A DNA stretch of 64,000 nucleotides from Emiliania huxleyi CCMP1516 (taxonomy: Eukaryota > Haptophyta > Isochrysidales > Noelaerhabdaceae): the NCBI RefSeq assembly GCF_000372725.1, contig NW_005201269.1, positions 303,525-367,524 of the forward strand. The letters are read 5' to 3'. A program made the position numbers and the translations under genes. The notes below the pieces were generated by a model, which had not been told where the DNA came from, ran no database searches, and saw only the letters and a list, made by a program, of their open reading frames with translations. Of the stretch, positions 40,327 through 50,819 are shown piece after piece; positions within the stretch are counted from its first letter, which is position 1, and each line of letters opens with the position of its first letter.

Positions 40327-43300
40327 ATGCTCTTTCTGCCACTGCTGCTGTTGCAGACCTCGCCACCACCGCCGGCGCTTGCACCTCCGCCTCCGTCCCC
40401 GCCGCCGCCGCCGCCGCCGCCATCACCTCCGCCTCCGCCGCCGCCGCCGCCTCCGCCTCCGCCGCCGCCGTCGCCTCCGATCCCGACGAATGACACCTCT
40501 ACTGGCCAGACCTGGAAGTTGAACGAAACGTCGCCACCCCCAACGCCGCCCCCCGAAGCCGAAGCGCAAGCGTGGCAGGCGCAAGTCCGCGCCCGCAGCG
40601 GAGGGAAGAACCAATGCGGTTGCAAAGGAGACAAACCGTACTGCAACACGCAAGGCATCGGCACCAGCTGCACCAATGGCAAGGATGGCGCGCGCTGTTC
40701 AGACACCCACGAATGCGCCTCCGAAACATGCCACTTTAATGACTTCCCAAAAACATACGGCCAGTCCAACGACTGCTACGTCTGCACAAAAGCCGGCGTG
40801 AACAAGTGCAAAAAGTTCAACGATGTCTGCGCAAAAACCGGCGAGAAGTGCAGCACCACTGCGACTGAAATGAACGACGTGACACAGGCCTGCTGCAACG
40901 GCTATTGCGTGTCCTTGTGCACCAATTGCGATCCGCGATACGTCAATCACTTCTGCTATGCTCACCCGCCGCCAAGCCCGCCGCCTTCCCCGCTTCCGAC
41001 CCCCCCACCCCCTCCGCCCGCACCGCCCCCTCCCTCGCCTCCCGCGTCGTGCAGCCAGATCAATTGCGATCTGCCCCCAGGGCTTTGCAGCTGGACGGCC
41101 TCGGAGGCACCTGCGACCGTCACCTCTGGGCTCACTTTTTGGGACCCGCCCGACTCGTCCGAGCGGATGCAGCTCTGGGGGGATTGGAACGCGAAGTGCG
41201 GCGACAGCTTCTGGGCGACATCTTTTGACTGGGGTGCCATCGCCGCGCCCTCTGCAGTGACAGTTTGCACGGGAAGCATGTGCGCTGCAAGTTCGATAAA
41301 GGCGGCTTGCGATTATGATACCTGCTCCGATCCCTCTGCGGGCTGCAATTTCGACTTCAACATGTACGCAACCATACTCGTGTATTCCTCTCAGCTTCGT
41401 GTCGCCACAGTAGTGGAGGGGCTACCCGCTGGGGCGTCACGCGAGCAGCTGGGCGAGGCGCGCGAGCAACTGGGCGACGTGATCGACGGCCTGAACGCAT
41501 ACAAGGTGGCGCTGATGAACCAGATGAACCAAATCGCACACGCCCAACCAGAGTACAGCGCAGCGGGCCTGATCGGCACTCAGATCGCGACAGTTTCCTG
41601 GGCAAGTAACGCCCTCAGTGTGGCGTCTGGAGGCATCATGATGGGCAACTTTTCCGGCTTCGTTCCCGCGTTCAACCTCAACTTCTATCAAGAGAGGCTC
41701 GAGTCGTACTTCACCGAGTTCCAGGAGCTCCTTTTTTGTATGCAACGTATGGAAAAAATCCAGGACATCAACAACTTTCTAGTCACGAAGAATGCCATTG
41801 ATGCATCTGTCACGACGAGTACTACGCAGGTCAGCATGGAGCAAACCATAGCTACCATCGAGAGCGCAGCAAGCGGCATGTCTGCGGCCCTCGTTGCGAT
41901 GAGGCGCCTGAATGAGACCATCTACCAAGCCGGAGTCGACTTTCAGGAGTCGCTCGACGAGTACTACGCGCAAAAAAGGCGGGAGGCCATCTGGAACCTT
42001 GTGTTTGCTGTCGCGAACCTGGCCACCGCCTCTCGTGTCCCTATTGGGATGTTCAACGACAAGTGGAGTTTGAAATCGGGCGGCGATGTGGTGAGTCAGG
42101 CGTTGTGGGCAGGCGAGCAGTTCGCGAACAATGCCAAGACCATGGGGTCTGCAGCCTCGGCACTCGTATCGGCCAACGGCGACAAAGATGCGGACAAGAA
42201 GTTTCCCTCGAGTACCGCCGTCACATTGACAAATGGAGTGTTGACGGACCTCAAGGAGAGCGACGTGCCGGTCCCGGACGACATCCCAAAGGGCAAGGAG
42301 ATGGCAGCACTCCAAGCGGCGCTCGACAACCTCAACGAGGCATATAATTTGCTCTATTTCCCGCAGGGTCCCATTATAGCATCGTCATGAAACGCGTCAG
42401 CCTACTGCCGCGGTAGGTGCTGCCGACGATGGGCTGGGGCTTCTGGACGGAGTACTACGCCAACATGAAGGAGTCCTACAACGAGTATCTGTACGCAAGC
42501 CCTTGAGTGAGCGAACAAGCCCTAGCTACGCAGTCCTGTCACGCCCTCCCCCGCCGCACGCAGCACGGGCTACAGCACGTCCATCAACGCTGCGGCCCAA
42601 CACATCATCGATTTGATCGACGCGCAGAAGGACTACGGGAACGACTACGTCAATCAAGGGATGCGCTACGTTGGAGGCTTGCAGCAGTACCTCATCGATG
42701 CACAGACGCTTGACATCTACACACAAGCGAACGATGCGCTCGCCGCCGCCTACGATGATTTGGTCCCGGACGGCTACCTTCCTCTTCAGCAGAGCACGCA
42801 GGCGGTCCAGATCACAAGCCTAGGATTGCAGATGCAGGCCGTCGTGGTGCAGCTCTGCCAGAGCTACTCCTACCAAACCACCGGACTCTTTCAGCGTTGT
42901 GTGGCGGGGAGCACCGCGACCGAGAACTCACTTCACAACCTCTGCTACAACACCGCGGTTGGGGTTCTCCCATCCTTGGCTCCGCTGGATTATGATGTCT
43001 GCGGCTCAACTGTAGAATTCATGACAGCGGCCAAGGAGTACCTGGAACCGTTCAGTGAGATGAATGACTGGGCGCGGGAGGTGAACTGCTACGTGAACGA
43101 GAACCTCTGGGGTGGCAAGAACGATGTTGTCGAGGCGATTAACTACCCCTTCGTTGCGCTCAAGCTCGAGGTGTACAATGCCACCTGCGACCGCTCGTCC
43201 CCGAACATCACCGTCGAGATGGGATCGTGCATCATCGCAGATTGCCCGTCTTCTGATGACGCCGCGGTGAAGTGTTTCGAACGGTCGAGCACGACGTGCA

Positions 43301-44337
43301 CCGACTACCTTGCCGGTGTCGAATGGGATTTGGCTGATGACGAGACCTGCTGCGAGAGCCGACGCGAGACGTTCAACTGCACCGAGCCACCGGGAGTGCC
43401 GCCAACGTACACGGACGGGAAGCTGAGGACGGACGGCTACACGATGCCCTACATTCGACTCGATGACTTTGAACGCTTTGTGGACCCTGATTCGGAGGAC
43501 TGGGGGAAGCTTGTCATTTCGTGGGACATCGCGTATATTCGAGAAGCGACAGGCCTGACCAGCGATCAGGAAGGGGTGTTCGTGCGTGGCATCGCAGCTT
43601 ACCTCGAGGGCGCAACTGTTGGGGACACAGTTGAGGACAACGATCAAATCATAGTGACCCTCACGGCGACCGGGGAGATGACCAACCAGGTCAAGATCCC
43701 TGACCCAGAGGGGTGCTACGCCGCGTCCTGCCGTTTTGACAACTACCCGTTCTCCGGAGCACCCTCCGGCCAAGCCTACTGCTACACCGCTGACGACGGG
43801 CATGAAACGTGCAATGACGATAACACCCTCAAGTACCAAGCCAGATACCGGAACACGAAAGGCGGCCCCGGCACCGGTTGCCAATTTGCAGCGGACGGCC
43901 AACCGAAGCCTGTGTTCACCAACGACAAACCGGCCCGCGACAAGCCGAGCGCGTGCGGAAAGCAGGATGCGTGCTTCGACGAATCACTGGAATGCCCCTG
44001 CTACTGCACTGGTGAGGAGTACGAGGAGACCTACCAGAATAAGTACTTCATGGGGGACGACCTATCCGGCCCTTACAACTCGGCAGGCCTTTTCTCCAGC
44101 TACACCCTTACGGTCACTGGCACTGCCTCGAAGAACGATCCTGGACGCGACGGTCAGCGGCGGTATAATATCAACCTCCACGGCGTCCAGGCTATCCACC
44201 TTGGGCTTTGGCTGAAGACGACATCAGCAGCAGACTCGGGCCAATGCGAAAATATTGCGTCTCCAGGGGGCCAGTGCGCACCGCCGCCGCCGCCTTCTTC
44301 GGGATGGATGGATGGTTTGATGGGTGGATGGCTCTGA
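40327..44337 (+). CDS. Large secreted Cys-rich protein with Pro-rich linkers
   Basis: Exons 40327..42339, 42417..42490 and 42564..44337 give 1,286 residues (introns 77 bp GC-AG and 73 bp GT-AG). It opens with a signal peptide (MLFLPLLLLQ) and an SPPPP-type Pro-rich stalk. A Cys-rich module follows (CSDTHECASETCHF, CYVCTKAGVNKC, ACCNGYCVSLC), then a second SPPP linker, then a long helical region (about residues 350-800: EQLGEAREQLGDVIDGLNAY, ERLESYFTEFQELLF) and a C-terminal Cys-rich part with repeated N-glycosylation sites. The tail returns to PPPPPSSG. Codon use is less GC-extreme than in its neighbours. The build recalls algal pherophorin-like wall proteins, but no named family is certain. 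The first intron's GC donor (GAG/GCATAT) is the least sure junction. Confidence 0.7.
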
Positions 44338-44402
44338 CCTGGCCTGAGGTGATGACGGCGATGCCCGCGCGCGTCGACTCGCGGAGGTCGTGGCGGGCCG
44401 TC

Positions 44403-44650
44403 ACATGTAATATTGCCAAGGCCTTCTCCGCCTTCGAGGAGACAGTGTAACATTGCCGAGGCCTTCTCCGCCTCCGAGGAGACAGTGTAACATTGCCGAG
44501 GCCTTCTCCGCCTCCGAGGAGACAGTGTAGTATCGACAGGGCCTTCTCCGCCTTCGAGGAGACAGTGTAGTATCGACAAGGCCTTCTCCGCCTTCGAGGA
44601 GACAGTGTAGTATCGACAAGGCCTTCTCCGCCTTCGAGGAGACAGTGTAA
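44403..44650 (+). repeat. 40-bp minisatellite, about six units
   Basis: Units contain GCCTTCTCCGCCTTCGAGGA followed by GACAGTGTA and differ at a few positions (TTCGAGG/TCCGAGG; ATTGCC/TATCGAC). It lies 65 bp downstream of the secreted-protein stop and creates long minus-strand shadow frames. Confidence 0.92.
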
Positions 44651-45161
44651 ATGAGAAATGCGCGCGCTGGCTACGATTTTCTGCCCGTGATATAATAAAC
44701 GCGCAAAGTCGAGCACCCCTCGAGCCCCCTGCACGCTCACCGCAAAAACGGGTGACGATATGTGAATAGCTGCAGCTGCGGCCGCACCACCCGGCGAGAC
44801 CATCCTCGCGCGCACGGGACGCTACAGGCGCGGGCGCGGGGGTGGAGGGTGCGTATGAGGCGGAGATGATGGAGGCGCTCGCCGCGTGCGACGATTGAGC
44901 GCCTCCCTCTCTCTCCGTCCGCCTCTCCGGCAGCGCGCCTGACCGGTCGGTGCGGCCTCCGAGTCGGCGTCTAGCGCGCGCGATAGGTTTTTTGCTCGCC
45001 TTCCCTGGGATCCCGTGTTTGCGTGACTGTCTCTCGCTTTGGTGTTTTCTTCTCATAACAAGGTCTGTGGGGAGGGTTGAACAGCGCCCACCATTGTGTG
45101 GATTCCGTTCCCAGGGGGTGCTGCGCGTTTGCGCCGCTGTGAGAAGTTCGTCGCCGTCGGA
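44651..45161. other. Intergenic, no gene seen
   Basis: Between the minisatellite and the P-type ATPase fragment. Nothing recognised. Confidence 0.4.
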
Positions 45162-45874
45162 ATGTGCAAGCCACCGCTGCTCGACAACCAGGCTACACAT
45201 GCAGACGAGGCTGACGAGCCAGAGGACCTCCAGACCGCCTCGGAGGACTCCGCTCTGAAGCACCGGCTCGACCTCCAGACGGGCGAAGACGGGCTCTCTG
45301 ACGAGGAGGCGGCGCGCAGGCTGCTGCAGCATGGGCGGAACGAGCTGCCGGACCTGCGCACGCCCAAGTGGCGTATATTCCTGTCTCACTTCACCGGCAT
45401 CATGCCCGGCACCATCATTATCGCTATCATCATCGAGGGCCTGCTGCCGCCACCACACCGCCGCCGCCGCCGCCGCCACCGCCGCCGGCCTGCCGCCCGC
45501 CGCCGCCGCCGCCGCCTGCCGCCCGCCGCCCGCCGCATCTCCCACCCCGCCGTGCGCACGCGCCCGGCACCTCAATACTCTCGACTCCGCCGCGACCCTC
45601 CCCTCCACATCGCCAGTCTCCCTCCCTGCGATCGCCCACAGAGAGAGAGCGACGCCGTCTCTCCTAGCCGTCGCCTGCGCCAGAGAGCCCAGAGACACCG
45701 CATACTCTGCGCGCCGCGCAGGAGTGGCCCGACATGAGCACCCTCACCGCGCTCCTCCTCCTCAACGGCTTCGTCGGCTTCTTCGAGGACATGCGCGCCG
45801 GCGACGCCGTCGCCGCCCTCAAGGTGCTCACACGAGCTGACCTCTCCCCCACCCCGGTCTGCTATCTGGAGTGA
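45162..45874 (+). pseudogene. P-type H+-ATPase, 5' fragment truncated by a repeat
   Basis: The first exon (ATG 45162) reads GLSDEEAARRLLQHGRNELP, WRIFLSHFTGIMPGTIIIAI, the N-terminal and TM1 region of plasma-membrane type III P-type ATPases. A low-complexity intron follows, then an exon from 45722 (after GCGCAG) reads EWPDMSTLTALLLLNGFVGF and FEDMRAGDAVAALK, the TM2 region. After ALK the sequence runs through a possible donor (AAG/GTGCTC) into the dispersed element starting near 45858, which supplies the stop. No DKTG, ATP-binding or later membrane exons follow, so the gene is a 5' remnant. Confidence 0.72.
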
Positions 45875-46050
45875 TCTGTCGGCGGTCAGTACGACCGATC
45901 AGGTTGGAGTTTTCTGATGGTTGGAGGGTCTCCTCGAGATCTCTCCAAATCTGCCCTCTACTCAACCGTACTCATTCGTATGAGCGCCGGAGCCCCGTTT
46001 CCGCACTGGCCACTGCTGCGCTGCGCACGGTGCCTCCGGGGGCCCCCGCG
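45858..46050 (+). repeat. Dispersed element with GGTCAGTACGACC hairpin, copy 2
   Basis: Shares its left end (TCTGGAGTGATCTGTCGGCG) with the copy at 57282. It lacks a short block (TATCTGTATGTACTCC region) present in copies 1 and 3. Confidence 0.8.
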
Positions 46051-46613
46051 CCCCCCCAGAGCGCGACGCCCCCCGAACCAACGGGCCAGACCCTCCCAGA
46101 GGGTGCCACAGGGACGCCCAAAACCGCCCACAGCAGCCCCACACGACCCTCATGCCTTAAACTAGTACTCGGCTCTCGGCACAACCGCTCAAAGTTGGCC
46201 TCCCCCGGACGAGGTGTTTCACATTAGGGGCACCCTCCGGCAGGCGGCCCTGAGCCCCCTAGGCGGGCCGCCGCTGCTCTAGCGCGCAGCGACCCGATGG
46301 GCAAAGGGCCCCTACCCACCCCAGACACCCTCACGCCCTCTCCCCCGGCCCGCCCCGCCCCCGCGGCACCGAGGGCGATTCTGCGCGAGGGGGTCGCTGC
46401 TGCGGAGCCGCAGCGGCCGGCGGCGGCGCCGCCAGCGCGGCCGGCGCGGCCGGTGGCGCCGGTAGCGCGAGCAACGGCACCATCGGCGATGGGCTCGGCG
46501 ATCGCCGATCGGCGAAGGCGCGTTGGGCAGCGCGAGAGGAGAGGTGGCTGCCGGTGCCGCCACGCTCTCCCGACGGCGGGGTCGGCGGGCGCGGCAGCCA
46601 CTTCTCGCGACCA

Positions 46614-46728
46614 CATGCGGATTTTATTTTGCCCAGTGGTTATGTCCGAGGCGCTGCGCTGGCTCAGAGCGAGTTCGCGCTGCGCTAGGCTCAGACGGCG
46701 AGTTTGAGCTGAAAATAAAATCCGCATG
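46614..46728. repeat. 17-bp perfect inverted repeat
   Basis: CATGCGGATTTTATTTT at 46614-46630 and its exact complement at 46712-46728 surround 81 bp containing CTCAGAGCGAGTT and CTCAGACGGCGAGTT as a direct near-repeat. Confidence 0.75.
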
Positions 46729-46734
46729 GGCGCG

Positions 46735-47122
46735 GGGACCCCCCAGTGTGCAATCTTTACCGGTACATGTATGAGACTGGTATTTGGCGATATTTTGATT
46801 AGTTTTGGAGTGGTATGGTATAGTGGTATGCGAAAGTGGTATGCGGGGTTTTCAGCAGTTGTAGCGGCTGTCGGTGTGGTCCCGGGGGCGAAACCATGCA
46901 AAAGTGCGGGTATTACCCGGGTATACCCGGGTTTTTCCAGGTATGCCCGCAAAATACCCGGCATTTTGCCGATTTTGCCGATTTTGCCACCAAGAAGGCA
47001 CTCCGACTCGCTTTGATTTCCGTGAGGCAACTGGTATCCCGTACCACTTTTTGATTAGTGCAGGCCTTGGGTTTGATTAGCCAAAAACTCCCATACCGGT
47101 AAATGCACACTGGGACCCCCCC
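46735..47122. mobile_element. MITE of about 388 bp with 30-bp terminal inverted repeats
   Basis: The ends (GGGACCCCCCAGTGTGCA ... TTTACCGGTA on the left, 46735-46764; complement on the right, 47094-47122) match apart from a few bases. The interior is AT-richer than the surroundings and contains CCCGGGTATACCCGGG and GATTTTGCC repeats. No coding capacity. Confidence 0.65.
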
Positions 47123-47380
47123 TCGCCCCTGCTGCTTGCCCATAACACTTTTAATTTTTCCGCTCGCCCCCGCCCCCGCGCCGCATATCGGATATCGCGC
47201 CCATCGCCCATGCCGCACACGGCGGGACGGCGGCGCCGCGCGCAACCGCGGCGGGACCACGTCAGAGAGGGCTCTACAACAGCATCAGAGGGCTCTACAA
47301 CGGCTTGCGGGGCCGTGGGACACTCCCCGCTCTCTCGGCGCTCACCCGCCTCGCCGTCGGAGGGCGGCTCCGCCCGCTGC

Positions 47381-49030
47381 TCAGGGCGCCGGCTTGGAGT
47401 CCGCCACCACCTTGAGCAAGCTCTGCACCGAGGCGGCCCATCCCTCGAGCGAGCCCTGCAGCCGGCCGAGCTGCTCCTTCCCAAACTCGCGCTCGAGGCA
47501 GCCCGAGACGACGACGGTGGAGCGCACCTGGTCCATCTTTGCGACGATGAGCCCCGCCGAGATGGTCTCGACCACCCAGTGCTCCACCTCGTCCGCGGAG
47601 ACGCGGAGCGCCTAAGGAGAGAGAGTGTGTGTGAGCGATATTGTTGCATGTGCTGACGAAGACGCACTCGATTGAGCGGTCGTTTGCCTCGGCGACCGCC
47701 GCATACGTGAGCTCCTTGTGCGCGACGCAGAGCGAGGTGAGAGAGAGCAGCCGCATCTTGCGCTCGAGCGAGGCGGTGTCGAGACCCTGCGCCTCGAGGA
47801 AGGCCGCGTGGGCCGGCACCGCTGCAAACTCGAGGAAGTCGCGCGCCATCTCGCGCGCGACGATGTCGAGCAGCCTGCGCGGGCCGGGAGAGGCGGGGGC
47901 AGGGGGTGACGCGGGGGGGCGGCGGCGAGGGCGCGGGCGCCGCCGCCGCCGCCGCGGCGGCGGCGGGAGCGGCGCGGAGGGGGGGGCGACGAAGGCAGCG
48001 GCGGCGGGAGCGGCGGCGGGAGCGGCGGCGGGAGCGAGCCTGGCGAGCGGGGCGAGCTCGGGGTCCGCCTTGAGGGCGGCGGTGACCGGCAGCTGGGCGA
48101 GCGTGTCGCAGGTGAGCAGCGCCGGCGAGCGCAGCGTCAGCAGCACGCACTTGACCAGCCGACTGCGCAGCTCGGCGTCCGCCGCGACGTCTTTGGCCGA
48201 GTGCAGCGAGAGGTACTTGACGCCGCTCTCGTAGGTGCGGTGCTCGTCCGAGCCGGCGTCGGCGTCGAGCGACGCGTCCAAGATGAGCCCCCACAGCTCT
48301 CTCTTCTGCGCCTCCGACAGCTGCCTCGCGCCCACCCAATCCTCGACTGTCGCCACCCGCCGCTCGGCTCCTCCCAGGAGCAGGTCGAGCGAGCCGCCGC
48401 CGCAGCGGGCGCAGAAGAGGAGCAGCTTGGAGAGCATCGCGAAGTGGAGCTGCTCCAGCCCGTGCCTGTGGGCGGGCACGGTTGCGGGGCGAGTGTGGCG
48501 CCGTCAGCCACGCGGCGAGGGGCGCCAGCGGGCTGGGGCCAGCGCCGCGGGCTGGGGCCGTGGCGCAAGAGGCGGAGTGAGGCGCGCCCGCTGACGAGGC
48601 CGTAGAGGGAGAGGAGGAGCGTGCGGCGCAGGGCGGGCCGCTCGTCGGTGGAGGAGGCGAGCTCGTCCGCCAGCGCCTCGATCATCCCCTCGATGAGCCC
48701 CCACTTGAGCAGCAGCTGCAGCAGCAGCGTGTAGGCGACCTCAACCTCGCCCTCGTCGGCGCTGCCGAAGCGCTCGCGGATGGCGGCGAGCAGCCGCTCG
48801 CCCAGCGCCTTGAACTCACCCTTCTCCTCCAGCGCCACGCACTCCACCTCAAACTCGGACGGCTGCACCGCCTCGGCCGCCGCCTCGGCCTCGGGCGCAG
48901 CGTCGCCCTCGGCGGAGGGGGCAGCCTCAGCAGCGGGGGCAGCCTCGGCGGCAGGCGGCGGCGAGATCCAGCGCGCCAGGCCCTCCACGAATGAGAGCGA
49001 CGCGTTCGTGGCGAAGACTATCGACGACAT
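47381..49030 (-). CDS. EIF3M: Translation initiation factor eIF3 subunit M
   Basis: Exons 49030..48588, 48465..47688 and 47611..47381 give 483 residues, longer than the roughly 370-residue animal protein because of an Ala/Pro/Arg-rich insert. Introns of 122 and 76 bp are GC-AG with consistent phases (2 and 0). The C-terminal PCI region is clear after splicing: MRLLSLTSLCVAHKELTYAA, VAE/ALRVSADEVEHWVVETI, SAGLIVAKMDQVRSTVVVSG and FGKEQLGRLQGSLEGWAASV. eIF3m is a scaffold subunit of the 40S-binding eIF3 complex. The insert (about residues 262-320) ends at an acceptor-like CGCGCAG before LLDIVAREM, so part of it may be a further intron. Confidence 0.82.
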
Positions 49031-50819
49031 GGCGGTGGCTCCACCCCTCGCGGCTCGGGAGAGAGCACCGTGCCACCGCTCGACAAAAGAATTGCGGTTA
49101 GACTTCGAAACGTGCTGCATAGCGCGTGTGACCTTGTCGCGATAAGAGTGCGACGAAGCGCTATTTCCTGCTCCCGGATCACCACCCGCTTCTCTGTCGC
49201 TCTCCTGGCCCAGGCCCATCAGTAGCAGGTCTGAGCTGTCCCAAACCGCACTTATCTCGGGTCTTCAAGCTCACACCGGCTCGTGATGCCACGGAGAGGG
49301 CTCCGAGATTGTCCCCGGTGGACCCCATCCGAGCCGATTGCGAGGGCAGTACGGAGGTCATTGTCGGCGCCATCGACTGTGAAATGTCCCGACCCAACAG
49401 CCCTCATGCACTAGGCTCATGGATACAGTCATAATATGTAGGCCTTTTCTCCCAATCTTTTGAGCACTAGCCGCAAACGGCGCTTCTTGGCACTTCATCG
49501 CGAGGAGCTACCTGACCAACAACTGCTCCGCTGCCTCTGCACAGGTGCTGGCCAGGGTTGTTGGCTGCCCGGCGGTGCCGGAGGACGTCCGGCACTACTG
49601 CTGCGCACGCGTGCGCACCTGGCGCGCACACGGTCTCCCGCCGGGAGCGCCCGTAACGCGTAATGAGCAAAGTGGAGGTGCGGGTCTCTGACGCCGTTGG
49701 CATTGGGGCATCTCAGGTCCCCAAAGCTCATCACCGACAACATGGGAAACGCGCGAGCCGAGCGGCAAAATTCAGGGTAAACCGCGCGCCGACAGTTTCA
49801 ATACCGTGCTCCAAATACCGAGTAAACCGTGTCAAAGTTTCAATACCGAGTGATCTCGGGCGGTCTCGAGCGAGATGTCGGACATGGACGAGATCGCGAC
49901 TCGGTGATCTCGGGCGGTCTCGAGCGAAATGTCGGACACGAACTCGATCGACGTGTGAATGAAGTGATCTGCGTGATCTGTTAGATGTGTGATGACGATC
50001 ATCACGCCGTCGCGACTTTGTTTGGCGCTCTCTCACAACGCTAGGGAGAGGACTGGCGCACTGACACTAACACAAGTACACAAAAGAAATACAGACGCCG
50101 GTTTTCTGTCTAGCACCACACTCCTTCCTTTTCGCCTCTCCTGGTGCGGGATACCACAAAGCGCGCCCTCTGTGCTGCGCGATCGCCGACTGCGTTAGGT
50201 TAGGTTAGGCAGGAAGGTGAGAAGAACAGTCTGGCTCGCACTGGACACCAACGCGGTATGGGTGTCCATGACTGGAGAGGCGCTCCAGCCGAGCGTCGGC
50301 TGCTTCGGCCCTAGCTTCGGCCTTCTCGCTCAATCGATCGAGCCTCCAAAACCCCAAAACCGCGATGAATCGGCGCGGCAGCGGACTGACGTCAAAGGAC
50401 GGCCGCGAAAGTGCACGACGACAGAAAACCTCTGTGTTGGCGGTGTGCTCCCCTCCCTCCCTCGTGTCTGTTTTCTTTCTTTCTTTCTTTCTCTTCTCTT
50501 TCTTATTTTCCGTTTTCTTTCTGCGGCTCCCCCTGCAGGCGAGTTCATCAGGTCGGCAATGCCCTTCATGCCCTAGCGTAAAAAGAAAATAAGGCACGTA
50601 ATTAATAGTACCGCGGGTAACTGCAAGGCCAGGAGCTGTCGGCTGAACCTATCAGCATCATGACGGTGATGTTTGAGAGTGGCCCCTGAATATCGGCGTC
50701 AAATGGAAGCGCGAAACGACGCCCGTTGAATTCTTTATTAGAGCTGGCCTCACCGGCGCGGGCTCGTCGACGGCCTTACAAGCGGGCGGGCGGAGGAGCG
50801 AACGCACACGGTGGCTGGC
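49031..50819. other. Intergenic, no gene supported
   Basis: 1.8 kb between divergent genes. 49852-49940 is an imperfect tandem duplication around GATCTCGGGCGGTCTCGAGC. 50436-50530 is a reverse copy of the AAGGGAGGG repeat family. 50198-50209 is GGTTAGGTTAGG. No frame has coding character. Confidence 0.45.

Larger units (their letters stand above)
46051..47380. other. Intergenic with two inverted-repeat elements
   Basis: Besides the palindrome at 46614-46728 and the MITE at 46735-47122, no gene is supported. 46290-46610 gives only Pro/Arg-rich frames. Confidence 0.4.

Noticed and set aside
44154..45698. 514-residue minus-strand frame with CLLEGGEG repeats
   Set aside because: Created by the 40-bp minisatellite and GC-rich shadow sequence; the plus strand carries real genes on both sides.
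50198..50209. GGTTAGGTTAGG as a telomere repeat
   Set aside because: Only two units, far too short to indicate a telomere.
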